Positions 53,111-61,952 of a stretch of DNA of 64,000 nt are shown here, piece after piece; positions within the stretch are counted from its first letter, which is position 1; every line of letters begins with the position of its first letter. Source of the DNA: Pontibacillus salipaludis. GTDB lineage: Bacteria; Bacillota; Bacilli; Bacillales; BH030062. The stretch covers positions 26,970-90,969 of the forward strand of contig NZ_BMIN01000018.1 in the NCBI RefSeq assembly GCF_014642405.1. Reading direction: 5' to 3'. A model generated the notes under the pieces. That model worked only from the letters and a program-made list of their open reading frames with translations. It did not search any database and had not been told where the DNA came from. The position numbers were made by a program, and so were the translations under genes.

Positions 53111-53383
53111 TTGTTTCAAGGACTTTGGCAGGTTGTGATCGGATTGTGCTTTCTGTTTGTATTTGTTTTAGGGGCGATGGGTGTGACGGTTTTAGGGAAG
53201 CGTGCCATTCATGAACGAAGTAAATTAAAGTATGGTTTGTGTATATATCTTACTGGAGTGCTTGTCTATGCCGTGACAAATCTCTATACCGTATCACCTT
53301 TGTTGGCTGTGGTGTGTTTAGGGACATTCGTCGTGGTGAGCATCATTACGTATAAGAAGTTTACTGTCCAAGCTTCATCATAA
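53111..53383 (+). CDS. Small membrane protein, 90 residues
   Basis: The TTG at 53111 lies after GGGGGGGTGATT, a near-ideal ribosome binding site; a longer frame from 53045 would include an AT-rich leader without such a site. Three hydrophobic helices (about 4-25, 43-60 and 64-82) cover the protein. I recognise no family. Confidence 0.6.
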   Translation: MFQGLWQVVIGLCFLFVFVLGAMGVTVLGKRAIHERSKLKYGLCIYLTGVLVYAVTNLYTVSPLLAVVCLGTFVVVSIITYKKFTVQASS

Positions 53384-53392
53384 AGGATGCTA

Positions 53393-53430
53393 GAGCAGTG
53401 GGATGAATCGTTCCCACTATTCTGCTTTTA
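53393..53430 (+). terminator. Terminator of the small membrane protein gene
   Basis: AGTGGGA / TCCCACT hairpin followed by TTTTATT. Confidence 0.65.
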
Positions 53431-53439
53431 TTCATCCAC

Positions 53440-53475
53440 AAAATAAAGAAGAAGGCTCCCACCAGGGAACCTCCT
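53440..53475 (-). terminator. Terminator of the GH68 gene
   Basis: On the minus strand GGTTCCC, loop, GGGAGCC is followed by TTCTTCTTTATTTT. It lies 15 bp past the stop. Confidence 0.65.
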
Positions 53476-53488
53476 TTTTAATAATTAT

Positions 53489-55147
53489 TTAGTTTCTGCG
53501 ACGTCTTAGTCGGTTGCAGTGCGTACATACGTTTCCATTTCGGTCTACTTCACATTCGCAAACAACATCTCTGCGATGTCTACCGTGACAGCCCTGGCCC
53601 CCGCCGCTACGGACTCTACGGCTACTTTGACCGTTTGTGCCATCATCAGACATACCGTTATCCATCATATCTTCTTCGATTTCCATGTCTTCATCACTAT
53701 TATTCCCGCGACCTCTATGACCGTCCCCGCAATTTCCATCACGTTCACAACGTGGTGTAAAAGGGGCGCTTTCTGTAGAAGATTCCATTACGAGGCCTTG
53801 TGCTAATTCGTTTACGATTTGGGTTTCTGTTCCATTAATAGAAAGTTGCAACGTAGGTGCTAACGTCCCGCCGAAGCGGTTAAAGATGAATTGCTCAGGA
53901 AGTGATGGTAACTGATCCAAGCTAACACCATCAAGGTTGTAGTAGTTGATAAAGCTTAGCGTAGACAAGTCTGGTAATACGATCCAAGAATAAGCTTGGA
54001 ATGGTTCTTCAGGCGGGTTCGCTACAACGAGTCCGCCTTCACCTAAAGGAACATAGTTACCACGGAAGTCGTTAGCAACGAAGCCATACAGGCCATCTGG
54101 ACCATCAAGGCCTGGAGCAAACGTGAACTTGTGACTTACAATAAATAGGTGGTAACGTCCGCCTACATAGACAATGTGTGGACGCTCTAGCTGTTGGTTC
54201 ACACAATCTGCTTCAAGAATTGGAGGGAGAAGTTCCCACTCACGGTAATCGCTGCTCTGAAGAAGGGCTACGCCTACGTTTCCATTAAAGTTGGCGGAGC
54301 CGTCTGGAACATCGTTGCCGCTTCGGAAGTCTCCATCTCCAATGTTTTCTGGGTTACATTCACGGTCGATTGGCTGTTGAGGTGTTGCGGTGTTTCCTTC
54401 GAAGATAATATATTCACAGCCGCTTTCAGGATCGATCCAGTACCAAGGATCACGGAATGAGTAAATAATCCCGCCGCTTGATTGTTCCTGAGTTTGATAG
54501 AATTCGCCGTCTGGAACGAGGATGATGGAGTGCTCTTCCCAGTTATTGAATAGCACACCATTCAAATTAGAGAAAACTTCTCCTTTTGCGAACGCCATGC
54601 GCTGCTCATACGTGACTTGTGCTTCATTGCGACGACCGGTAGCCGTGTAGAAGAAAAAGATTTCTCCGTTTTCTACAAAAGCTGATCCAGCCCACTGACG
54701 AGAACCTAACGCGTCCCCTTCTGGGAATACGACGCCCCCTGGGATCCAGTCTTGGCCATCGCGAGCATAGAAGTATCGAATCGTTGCGATATCATGACGT
54801 TTACCAGGTAGCACGCTTCTTGGAGCTGTTAGAGAGAAAATGACACGCCATCCTCCAGGAAGGACTGCGATCGAACCATCTTTCTCACGAAGAGGCCACG
54901 TGTCCCAAACCCAAAGGTCTGGAGCCGTATCTTCAAATGGTTCTTCAATGATCGGTGCAGCGTTAGCTGAAGTGATTCGAATTTGTTCCGCTTGTTGTCT
55001 GGTCCAGGCAGAAGGGGTGGCACCTTGGCTCTGCTCTAAGCAACATTCGAATTTTTTGCAGAACTTATTGCATTTACGACAGCGGCCGTCATGGTCGTGC
55101 TGATGTCCGCCATTGTGGTTGCATTGACAGTTGTTATTGTGATGCAT
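53489..55147 (-). CDS. GH68 fructosyltransferase-like enzyme with Cys/His-rich termini
   Basis: The 552-residue protein has a GH68 catalytic core: nucleophile Asp82 in VWDTWPL, SRQWAGSAF, transition-state RDP in SFRDPWYWID, acid/base Glu in QQLERPHIV, and GGTLAPTLQL near the end. Core wording (SAWTRQQAEQI, ERPHIV, SHKFTFAPGL.GPDGLYGF) resembles proteobacterial levansucrases more than Bacillus SacB. It has no signal peptide. Instead residues 1-36 are rich in Cys and His, and the last ~95 residues hold acidic runs, then CHGRHRRDVVCECEVD and CTHC plus an arginine tail. Cys/His-rich ends suggest metal binding or cross-linking in the spore coat (inference). ATG at 55147 after AAAGGA. It may make fructan or hydrolyse sucrose. 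Confidence 0.85.
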   Translation of the reverse strand: MHHNNNCQCNHNGGHQHDHDGRCRKCNKFCKKFECCLEQSQGATPSAWTRQQAEQIRITSANAAPIIEEPFEDTAPDLWVWDTWPLREKDGSIAVLPGGWRVIFSLTAPRSVLPGKRHDIATIRYFYARDGQDWIPGGVVFPEGDALGSRQWAGSAFVENGEIFFFYTATGRRNEAQVTYEQRMAFAKGEVFSNLNGVLFNNWEEHSIILVPDGEFYQTQEQSSGGIIYSFRDPWYWIDPESGCEYIIFEGNTATPQQPIDRECNPENIGDGDFRSGNDVPDGSANFNGNVGVALLQSSDYREWELLPPILEADCVNQQLERPHIVYVGGRYHLFIVSHKFTFAPGLDGPDGLYGFVANDFRGNYVPLGEGGLVVANPPEEPFQAYSWIVLPDLSTLSFINYYNLDGVSLDQLPSLPEQFIFNRFGGTLAPTLQLSINGTETQIVNELAQGLVMESSTESAPFTPRCERDGNCGDGHRGRGNNSDEDMEIEEDMMDNGMSDDGTNGQSSRRVRSGGGQGCHGRHRRDVVCECEVDRNGNVCTHCNRLRRRRN

Positions 55148-55193
55148 TCTACCAATTCCTTTCCAATATATAAATTTGCTTCTATTTTTAGAA

Positions 55194-55228
55194 GCTTGCT
55201 ATACATTATGCGAGAGAAAAAGATTGGT
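55194..55228 (-). promoter_or_regulatory. Possible sigma-K-type promoter of the GH68 gene
   Basis: On the minus strand ACC, about 15 bp, then CATAATGTA fits the loose sigma-K pattern (AC / CATAnnnTA), about 45 bp upstream of the start codon. A small hairpin (GCTTCTAAAAATAGAAGC) lies in the predicted leader. The motif is short, so the call is weak. Confidence 0.3.
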
Positions 55229-55406
55229 ATAGACAAACTGTCCGGTGTAACTGCGCATTTTATCAAATGCAGGCGGTTGTAAGGGGTGAGCCATTTTTTT
55301 CCTGCGCATTCTACTGCACATAGCCTAGTCGGATGTAGTATAGTTGAAATAGACAAAAAATTCTAATAGATAGTAGGAGATTATTTCATAGGAGGAATCG
55401 AATAAC

Positions 55407-56366
55407 ATGTCTCAGCAAACTTACTTAGCTCATGGAAAAGTACATGAGCTATTTGCGAACATACAGAGTGTCATGATCGGAAAAGAAGAAGTGACAACAT
55501 TAAGTATTGTAGCTTTACTGGCGAAGGGCCATGTTCTCTTAGAAGATGTTCCGGGTGTAGGGAAAACTATGCTTGTTCGAACGCTATCAAAGTCAGTGGA
55601 CTGTGAATTTAGGCGAATTCAATTCACACCAGATCTATTACCTTCTGATGTAACAGGGGTTTCCATTTATAATCCGAAAACGCTTGAATTCGAATTCCGG
55701 CCAGGCCCACTTTTAGGGAATATTGTGCTTGCAGATGAAATTAACCGCACCTCGCCTAAAACGCAGTCTTCTTTATTAGAAGGAATGGAAGAAAGTCATG
55801 TAACGGTTGATGGGAACACAATTGAACTTAAACGCCCATTCTTCGTCATGGCTACTCAAAACCCAATCGAATATGAAGGAACATACCCGCTACCTGAAGC
55901 TCAGTTAGATCGTTTCTTATTGAAATTAAATATGGGGTATCCTTCTGCAGCTGAAGAGATGCAGATGCTTGACTTGATATCTAATGACCATCCAATAAAC
56001 CGAGTTCAGGCTGTTATGACAAAGGAAGAATTGATCGAATTACAGAATCAAGCAGCGGAGGTGTATGTTGACCCGAATATTCAACGTTATATCGTTAATA
56101 TCGTTTCAGAAACAAGGCGTCATCCGTCAGCTTACCTCGGTGTAAGTCCCCGTGGTTCGATCGCACTCATGAAAGCAGCAAAAGCGTATGCTTTTATTCA
56201 AGACAGAGACTTTGTGCTTCCGGATGATGTAAAGTATTTAGCGCCTTTCGTATTATCTCATCGTCTCATCCTGAATTCAGAAGCGAAGTTTGAGGGAATG
56301 ACCTCAAGTGATTTGGTGAATGACATACTACAAAAAGTCTCAATCCCTGTGCGTAAGGAAAAATAA
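55407..56366 (+). CDS. MoxR-family AAA+ ATPase
   Basis: The 319-residue protein has Walker A (VPGVGKTMLVR, about 50-60), Walker B (NIVLADEINRTSPKTQ) and GSIALMKAAKAYA in the C-terminal lid. MoxR ATPases act as chaperones for neighbouring VWA/DUF58 and transglutaminase-like proteins. GGAGGAAT lies upstream of the ATG. It is the first gene of a three-gene operon with spacings of 3 bp and -1 bp. Confidence 0.94.
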   Translation: MSQQTYLAHGKVHELFANIQSVMIGKEEVTTLSIVALLAKGHVLLEDVPGVGKTMLVRTLSKSVDCEFRRIQFTPDLLPSDVTGVSIYNPKTLEFEFRPGPLLGNIVLADEINRTSPKTQSSLLEGMEESHVTVDGNTIELKRPFFVMATQNPIEYEGTYPLPEAQLDRFLLKLNMGYPSAAEEMQMLDLISNDHPINRVQAVMTKEELIELQNQAAEVYVDPNIQRYIVNIVSETRRHPSAYLGVSPRGSIALMKAAKAYAFIQDRDFVLPDDVKYLAPFVLSHRLILNSEAKFEGMTSSDLVNDILQKVSIPVRKEK

Positions 56367-56369
56367 CAG

Positions 56370-57635
56370 ATGAAGCAAACAGTCAATGTCGTAACGAAAT
56401 TCGTGTTTACGATTCTTCTTTTAGTCATTTTATACGCTTATGCTATGTTTCAGGGTGGCTTTGTAAGTTGGTTTCTGTTTTACGGAATGCTTCCGTTCCT
56501 ACTATATATGTTAGGGGTATTACTCTATCCAATTTCTAATTGGAATATAGATCGGACGTTGTCTAAATATATGTTTCAATCTGGAGATACGTTAGCTGTT
56601 GACGTTCATATAGAGAGGAAGTTTCCATTTCCCCTTTATTATTGTGTCATAGAGGAATATGTTCCTGAAACACTAAATAGGGTGGGGACGAAATCAGAGG
56701 GTTATCAATATATGGGTAATCCTGATGAGCTTAGAAAGGCAAAACGAATTAAGCGGGTGGCTTTTCCTTGGTTTAAGCGTTCCATCCACTTTCATTATGA
56801 ATTCCCCTATCTACCTCGAGGGGAGCACCATTTTCATAGTATACGAGTGAAGACAGGTGACTTCTTTGGATTTGTATCAAAGCAAGCTTATTATACTGTG
56901 CCTGGCAGAGTGCTTGTATATCCTCACAGAAGAGGCGTCTCAATGACGAAGCGAGTGAACAGCTTTGATGAGGGAGCAGCTCCTTCCTATTCTCAAACGA
57001 AGCGGGATACCACTGTTGTAACGGGGGTAAGAGAATATGCGCCAGGAGACAGGTTCTCTTGGATTGACTGGAAAACATCAGCTAAGAAGAATGCTATGAT
57101 GACCAAGGAATTCGAACAACAGAAGAGTTCTGATGTGTTGCTTGTTCTTGATGCTACCGAAGGTGTTGGGGAGAAACGATTAGCGTTTGAAGGAAGTGTG
57201 GAACTAACGGCTTCAATTATTGAAAGCTATAAGAGAAGGGAATCACAGCTTGCGTTCTTGGTTTTAGGGAGTGAACATAAATTCTTTCCTTTCACGAAGG
57301 ACCGTACTCAGTATGATGGGATGAATCAATACTTATCCAAGATTGAACCAGTTGGGAAAACAACGTTTGCTGAATCATTATTGAAGCAGCAACAAGGATT
57401 GCCGAATCACTTAATCGTGATGGTTGTTTCACGAAGTCTCACCCCTTCATTAAAAACCTCCTTAGTTCGGTTGAAAGAAAAACATGCACGAGTTGTTTTC
57501 TTTTATATAGAAGCAAAAGAACATATAACGAGTGAACAACGGCAATTCCTTCGTGAGCTAGGTGTGAGTGGGGTTGTTGTTAATGTCTTGTCAGAATCAG
57601 AAATGACACAAGCGAAATTTGAGGTGAGTACATAA
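56370..57635 (+). CDS. DUF58 domain membrane protein
   Basis: The 421-residue protein has two N-terminal transmembrane helices (about 10-55), a beta-rich domain, and the DUF58 signature VREYAPGDRFSWIDWKTSAK followed by a VWA-like stretch (DVLLVLDATEG). It is the usual partner of MoxR and transglutaminase-like proteins. It starts three bases after the MoxR gene and overlaps the next start by one base. Confidence 0.92.
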   Translation: MKQTVNVVTKFVFTILLLVILYAYAMFQGGFVSWFLFYGMLPFLLYMLGVLLYPISNWNIDRTLSKYMFQSGDTLAVDVHIERKFPFPLYYCVIEEYVPETLNRVGTKSEGYQYMGNPDELRKAKRIKRVAFPWFKRSIHFHYEFPYLPRGEHHFHSIRVKTGDFFGFVSKQAYYTVPGRVLVYPHRRGVSMTKRVNSFDEGAAPSYSQTKRDTTVVTGVREYAPGDRFSWIDWKTSAKKNAMMTKEFEQQKSSDVLLVLDATEGVGEKRLAFEGSVELTASIIESYKRRESQLAFLVLGSEHKFFPFTKDRTQYDGMNQYLSKIEPVGKTTFAESLLKQQQGLPNHLIVMVVSRSLTPSLKTSLVRLKEKHARVVFFYIEAKEHITSEQRQFLRELGVSGVVVNVLSESEMTQAKFEVST

Positions 57636-59851
57636 TGGCGAACGACCCAATAGAGCGGAATCAATCTTTGTTTAGAGGGATCGTTTATCTTTGTGGATTC
57701 TTACTGTTCTGGGAATGGCTACGGCCTTTAGATCAAATTACCGATACAGCTAACATGGCTGTATTTGTTGTATATGCTGCATTTTGTTTCTTCTTATCGT
57801 TCATTCACTTACCGTGGTTTTTAACCATTCCTATGAAACTCATAGGCTTAGCCTTTGTTTTGGATGGGTTGTTTATTGGACAACGGTTCCTAAGTGGAGA
57901 ATGGTTTCGATATGTGTATGAACATATTCAGTTTAATTTCGATGTAATGGTAGCGAATCAGTGGTGGCAGATGACCCCGTTGTTTCGGAGCATGCTTTTC
58001 TTACTTTTGCTCTGGTTAATGAGTTACTTGCTTTACTACTGGTTTGTTGTAGCTAAGCGAACGAGTTTCTTTGTCATATTGACGATTGTATACGTAACCG
58101 TCTTGGATACGTTTACGATATATGAAGGTAAGGGAGCGATTATTCGAACGTTCCTAATTTCCCTGATTGCAATGGGCTTGTCCAGTTTCACTAAAGAAAT
58201 GGAGAAAGAATCGATTGCGATAAGGGGGAGGCGTGTCTATCAGGCATGGATTATCCCGCTTATGGTTGTAGTTCTGTTTGCTAGTGTGGTTGGCTATGCA
58301 GCTCCTAAGAAAGCCCCTCAATGGCCCGACCCTGTTCCATTTATACAAGGTGCGGTAAACGGCGTAGGAGGTTCAGGTGGCAACTCGATTCAGAAAGTAG
58401 GGTATGGAACGAACGACGAACAATTAGGTGGCTCCTTTGTTCAAGACAATACTCCTGTCTTTCAAGCTGTAGCGGATAGTGAGCATTATTGGCGTATTGA
58501 GACAAAAGACGTTTATACGGGGAAAGGGTGGATCCGCTCTAGTGAGGGGAACCCAAGTGAGCAGGTAGTCGCTAATGATATTAACTTAGGGTACTTTAGT
58601 GATGCCGTTAAGCGTGAAGACAAGGTGGCAACGATCGCGATGAATGATAATGCCACGTTTTCAAAGCTTGTCTATCCCTATGGCATTCAAAAAGTGTCCA
58701 ACAGTGAAGCGGACACATTAGTCATTAACCCGACTACAGGGGAGATTATACCTCAGAAGAACGGAGAATCGTTTCAGTTAAATGGGTATGAGCTTGCGTA
58801 CGCGCAGCCTAGTTTCTCCTTCTCGCAGCTTTCAGAAAGTGGAACGGATGATCCGCCGCAGATTGATCAGGCCTATACGCAATTGCCGGAGAGCTTACCA
58901 GAACAGGTTAGAGATTTAGCAGAAGAGATTATTGCAGAAAGTAGCAACCGCTATGAGAAAGCGCGTGCTGTTGAAGAATACTTCCAGCGGAATGGCTTCG
59001 AGTATAGTACGAAGAATATTCCAGTGCCAGATGAAGGGGAAGATTATACAGCGCAGTTCTTATTTGACACCCAAGTCGGCTACTGTGATAACTTCTCTAC
59101 TTCAATGGTCGTGCTTCTGCGCAGTGTAGGAGTCCCGGCACGGTGGGCTAAAGGTTTCACGGGTGGAGAACAGATTGACACTGTAGAAGTAAATGGAGAA
59201 CTTAAGAACGTCTATCAGGTAACGAGTGCTAACGCTCATTCTTGGGTAGAGGTTTATTTCCCTGATATAGGGTGGGTAGCTTTTGAGCCGACGAAAGGCT
59301 TTGGCAACCATACAGACTTCTATATAGAAGATACGGGGGAAGATGACGAAGAATCCTCTGAGGTTGACGAGAATTTACAAGAACAGTTGGAACAAAATCA
59401 AGAACAAACACCTGAAATGGACGAGCAAGACATGGTGGGTAAGGCAGACGAATCCAATGGAAGTGGAGGAAGCTTTACGGTTCCTACATGGCTGTGGATT
59501 GTATTGATTGTACTTGTTCTTATTTCTCTAGGGCTTGCGTTTAAATATCGTTACCACTTAATGACCATGTATTATAGGAAAAAGTATATTCAGCATCCAG
59601 GTCAACGGAATTATGAAGCGGCGTATGAATTTCTATTGAAAGTATTAGATAAGAAAGAGGATTTGAACCGATCAAGTGATCAAACACTCAAGGAGTTCGC
59701 TCATTCCGTCGATGATCATTATAGAAGTCAGGAGATGGGGCAATTAACCTATCACTACGAGCGACTTATTTATCAAAGAGATTCATCTCAACATCCTTGG
59801 GATAAAATGAGTGAATTATGGGAAAATTTAATTAAAAAGACGTTGTCTTGA
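57635..59851 (+). CDS. Membrane transglutaminase-like protein (TgpA type)
   Basis: The 738-residue protein has about five to six N-terminal transmembrane helices and an extracytoplasmic transglutaminase core with the triad Cys (VGYCDNFSTSMVVLLRS), His (ANAHSWVEVYFPDIGW) and Asp in the GWVAFEPT-side loop. An acidic Glu/Gln-rich linker, another transmembrane helix (about 620-640) and a cytosolic DUF4129-like tail follow. The activity (transamidase, peptidase or structural) is unknown. The stop overlaps the -35 region of the guaA promoter. Confidence 0.92.
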   Translation: MANDPIERNQSLFRGIVYLCGFLLFWEWLRPLDQITDTANMAVFVVYAAFCFFLSFIHLPWFLTIPMKLIGLAFVLDGLFIGQRFLSGEWFRYVYEHIQFNFDVMVANQWWQMTPLFRSMLFLLLLWLMSYLLYYWFVVAKRTSFFVILTIVYVTVLDTFTIYEGKGAIIRTFLISLIAMGLSSFTKEMEKESIAIRGRRVYQAWIIPLMVVVLFASVVGYAAPKKAPQWPDPVPFIQGAVNGVGGSGGNSIQKVGYGTNDEQLGGSFVQDNTPVFQAVADSEHYWRIETKDVYTGKGWIRSSEGNPSEQVVANDINLGYFSDAVKREDKVATIAMNDNATFSKLVYPYGIQKVSNSEADTLVINPTTGEIIPQKNGESFQLNGYELAYAQPSFSFSQLSESGTDDPPQIDQAYTQLPESLPEQVRDLAEEIIAESSNRYEKARAVEEYFQRNGFEYSTKNIPVPDEGEDYTAQFLFDTQVGYCDNFSTSMVVLLRSVGVPARWAKGFTGGEQIDTVEVNGELKNVYQVTSANAHSWVEVYFPDIGWVAFEPTKGFGNHTDFYIEDTGEDDEESSEVDENLQEQLEQNQEQTPEMDEQDMVGKADESNGSGGSFTVPTWLWIVLIVLVLISLGLAFKYRYHLMTMYYRKKYIQHPGQRNYEAAYEFLLKVLDKKEDLNRSSDQTLKEFAHSVDDHYRSQEMGQLTYHYERLIYQRDSSQHPWDKMSELWENLIKKTLS

Positions 59852-59876
59852 CCGGGAATCGTTAGCTTGATAGAAT
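59848..59876 (+). promoter_or_regulatory. Sigma-A promoter of guaA
   Basis: TTGACC, 17 bp, TAGAAT, directly before the purine riboswitch. The -35 box overlaps the stop codon of the preceding gene. Confidence 0.75.
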
Positions 59877-59894
59877 GATTGCAACTTAATTATT

Positions 59895-59967
59895 CCCTTC
59901 GTATATCCTCGATAATATGGTTCGAGAGTCTCTACCGGAGCACCGATAATGCTCTGACTATGAAGGT
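59895..59967 (+). ncRNA. Purine riboswitch, guanine type, upstream of guaA
   Basis: P1 arms CCTTC and GAAGG enclose TATATCCTCGATAATATGG, GTCTCTACCGGAGCACC, GATAAT and CTGACTATG. The ligand-pairing base is C (GACTAT rather than GATTAT), which selects guanine or hypoxanthine over adenine. Guanine binding should favour the terminator at 60008, reducing GMP synthase expression. Confidence 0.92.
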
Positions 59968-60007
59968 GGGAGTCGTATATCATTCTCTGGAACCGGGAAA
60001 TATTGAG

Positions 60008-60056
60008 GAGACTTCTGCCTTTTCTATAGTCATAGAGGCAGAAGTCTCTTTTTTTA
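60008..60056 (+). terminator. Riboswitch terminator before guaA
   Basis: GAGACTTCTGCCT / AGaGGCAGAAGTCTC followed by seven T. Part of the expression platform. Confidence 0.88.
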
Positions 60057-60116
60057 TTGACCAAAACGAAAGAGGACATTAAAGGGCAATGCAAATACAA
60101 AGGAGTGAAGCGCATC

Positions 60117-61655
60117 ATGATAGAAGTTCATGACAAGATTTTAGTATTAGACTTCGGAAGTCAATATAACCAGTTAATCACAAGGCGGATTCGTGAGTTT
60201 GGGGTATACAGCGAACTCCATTCTCATCGATTAACAGCAGAAGAAATTAAAGAAATGAATCCGACTGGAATTATTTTATCCGGTGGACCAAACAGCGTTT
60301 ATGCTGAAGATAGCTTCCGTTGTGACCCGGCTATATTCGAACTAGATATCCCTATTCTTGGTATTTGCTACGGAATGCAGCTTATGACTCATCACTACGG
60401 CGGTAAGGTAGAACGCGCGCTTCAAAGAGAATATGGGAAAGCTAATCTTCAAGTAGAAGGAGAACCTTCTTTATTTAAAGGCCTTCCTAAAGAGCAAGTC
60501 GTCTGGATGAGTCACAGTGACAAAGTTGTTGAAGCTCCGGCAGGTTTCTCTGTGGATGCAACGAGCCCGTCTTGCCCTGTATCTGCTATTAGCTATGAAG
60601 AGAAGAAGATGTACGGGGTGCAGTTCCACCCAGAAGTGCGTCATTCTGAATATGGCAATGAAGTACTGAAGCGTTTTGTCTTTGATATTTGCGACGAAAA
60701 AGGCGACTGGACCATGGAGAACTTTATTGAACTTGAAGTGGAGAAAATTCGCGAACAAGTAGGCGATCAAAAAGTTCTTTGTGCCCTAAGCGGTGGAGTC
60801 GATTCTTCTGTAGTAGCAGCACTGATCCATCGTGCTATTGGAGATCAACTTACGTGTATCTTTGTTGATCACGGCTTGCTTCGTAAAGATGAAGCGGACA
60901 CGGTGATGGATACATTTAGTGAAGGGTTTAACATGAATGTGATAAAAGTGGATGCACAGGAGCGATTCATGTCTAAGCTAAGAGGTGTTTCAGATCCTGA
61001 ACAGAAGCGTAAGATTATCGGGAATGAATTTATTTATGTCTTCGATGAGCAGGCCGAAGAGTTAAAGGATATAGATTACCTTGCACAAGGAACGCTTTAT
61101 ACAGACATTATTGAAAGTGGAACGGAAACCGCTCAGACAATTAAGTCTCACCATAATGTAGGTGGCCTTCCGGAAGATATGCAATTTAAGCTTATCGAAC
61201 CATTGAATGCGTTATTTAAAGATGAAGTTCGTGCCTTAGGTACAGAGCTAGGGGTTCCAGACCATATCGTATGGCGCCAACCTTTCCCTGGACCTGGTCT
61301 TGCGATTCGTGTGTTAGGTGAAATTACAGATGAAAAGCTAACAATCGTTCGTGAATCAGATGCAATCTTGCGTGAAGAGGTAAAGAATGCAGGGTTAGAA
61401 CGTGACATCTGGCAGTATTTCACGGTGTTACCTGACATCCGAAGTGTTGGTGTCATGGGTGATGCACGCACCTATGATTATACAGTTGGTATTCGCGCTG
61501 TAACGTCAATTGATGGGATGACATCAGATTGGGCGCGCATCCCTTATGATGTTCTAGAGCTGATTTCAACTAGAATTGTGAATGAAGTGGACCACGTGAA
61601 TAGAATCGTGTATGACGTGACGAGCAAGCCACCTAGTACAATTGAGTGGGAATAA
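60117..61655 (+). CDS. guaA: GMP synthase (glutamine-hydrolysing)
   Basis: The 512-residue protein has the class I glutamine amidotransferase domain (Cys in [18 protein letters not shown]) followed by the ATP pyrophosphatase domain with [13 protein letters not shown] and a C-terminal dimerisation domain ending KPPSTIEWE. It converts XMP to GMP. The ATG at 60117 has AAAGGAG about 11 bases upstream; the longer frame starts in the riboswitch terminator. Expression is controlled by a guanine-type riboswitch. Confidence 0.97.
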   Translation: MIEVHDKILVLDFGSQYNQLITRRIREFGVYSELHSHRLTAEEIKEMNPTGIILSGGPNSVYAEDSFRCDPAIFELDIPILGICYGMQLMTHHYGGKVERALQREYGKANLQVEGEPSLFKGLPKEQVVWMSHSDKVVEAPAGFSVDATSPSCPVSAISYEEKKMYGVQFHPEVRHSEYGNEVLKRFVFDICDEKGDWTMENFIELEVEKIREQVGDQKVLCALSGGVDSSVVAALIHRAIGDQLTCIFVDHGLLRKDEADTVMDTFSEGFNMNVIKVDAQERFMSKLRGVSDPEQKRKIIGNEFIYVFDEQAEELKDIDYLAQGTLYTDIIESGTETAQTIKSHHNVGGLPEDMQFKLIEPLNALFKDEVRALGTELGVPDHIVWRQPFPGPGLAIRVLGEITDEKLTIVRESDAILREEVKNAGLERDIWQYFTVLPDIRSVGVMGDARTYDYTVGIRAVTSIDGMTSDWARIPYDVLELISTRIVNEVDHVNRIVYDVTSKPPSTIEWE

Positions 61656-61698
61656 CGAACAATTAATTAATTTCAGTTTTAAATATTCGTATTTAGCA

Positions 61699-61727
61699 TT
61701 GACTCTTCTTGTTGTTGCTAGTATGAT
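61699..61727 (+). promoter_or_regulatory. Sigma-A promoter of pbuG
   Basis: TTGACT, 17 bp, TATGAT, about 25 bp before a purine riboswitch. Confidence 0.8.
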
Positions 61728-61750
61728 AGAACTAGATAAAATAAAACACG

Positions 61751-61824
61751 AACCGTCGTATAATATTGGGGATAGGGCCCAAGAGTTTCTACCGAGTTAC
61801 CGTAAATGACTCGACTACGATGGA
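61751..61824 (+). ncRNA. Purine riboswitch, guanine type, upstream of pbuG
   Basis: P1 CCGTCGTATAAT with CTACGATGG encloses AAGAGTTTCTACCG, TACCGTAAATGA and TCGACTACGA. The specificity base is C (GACTAC), as in guanine/hypoxanthine sensors. It lies before a terminator and a purine permease gene. Confidence 0.93.
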
Positions 61825-61881
61825 GAATATGATTCAAGTGGATTCTAGTAATCTCTCTTAATCATGAACTCTGTCTTTGGA

Positions 61882-61925
61882 CCAGAAACTCTTGGCGCTT
61901 AAACGCTAAGAGTTTCTTTTTTTAT
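61882..61925 (+). terminator. Riboswitch terminator before pbuG
   Basis: AGAAACTCTTgGCG / CGCtAAGAGTTTCT followed by seven T. Confidence 0.88.
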
Positions 61926-61952
61926 ATCGACTGGTTTCGGGGAGGGTCTTAC

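Noticed and set aside
54194..54561. Frames on both strands inside the GH68 gene
   Set aside because: They lie within the catalytic domain whose motifs are intact in the main frame.
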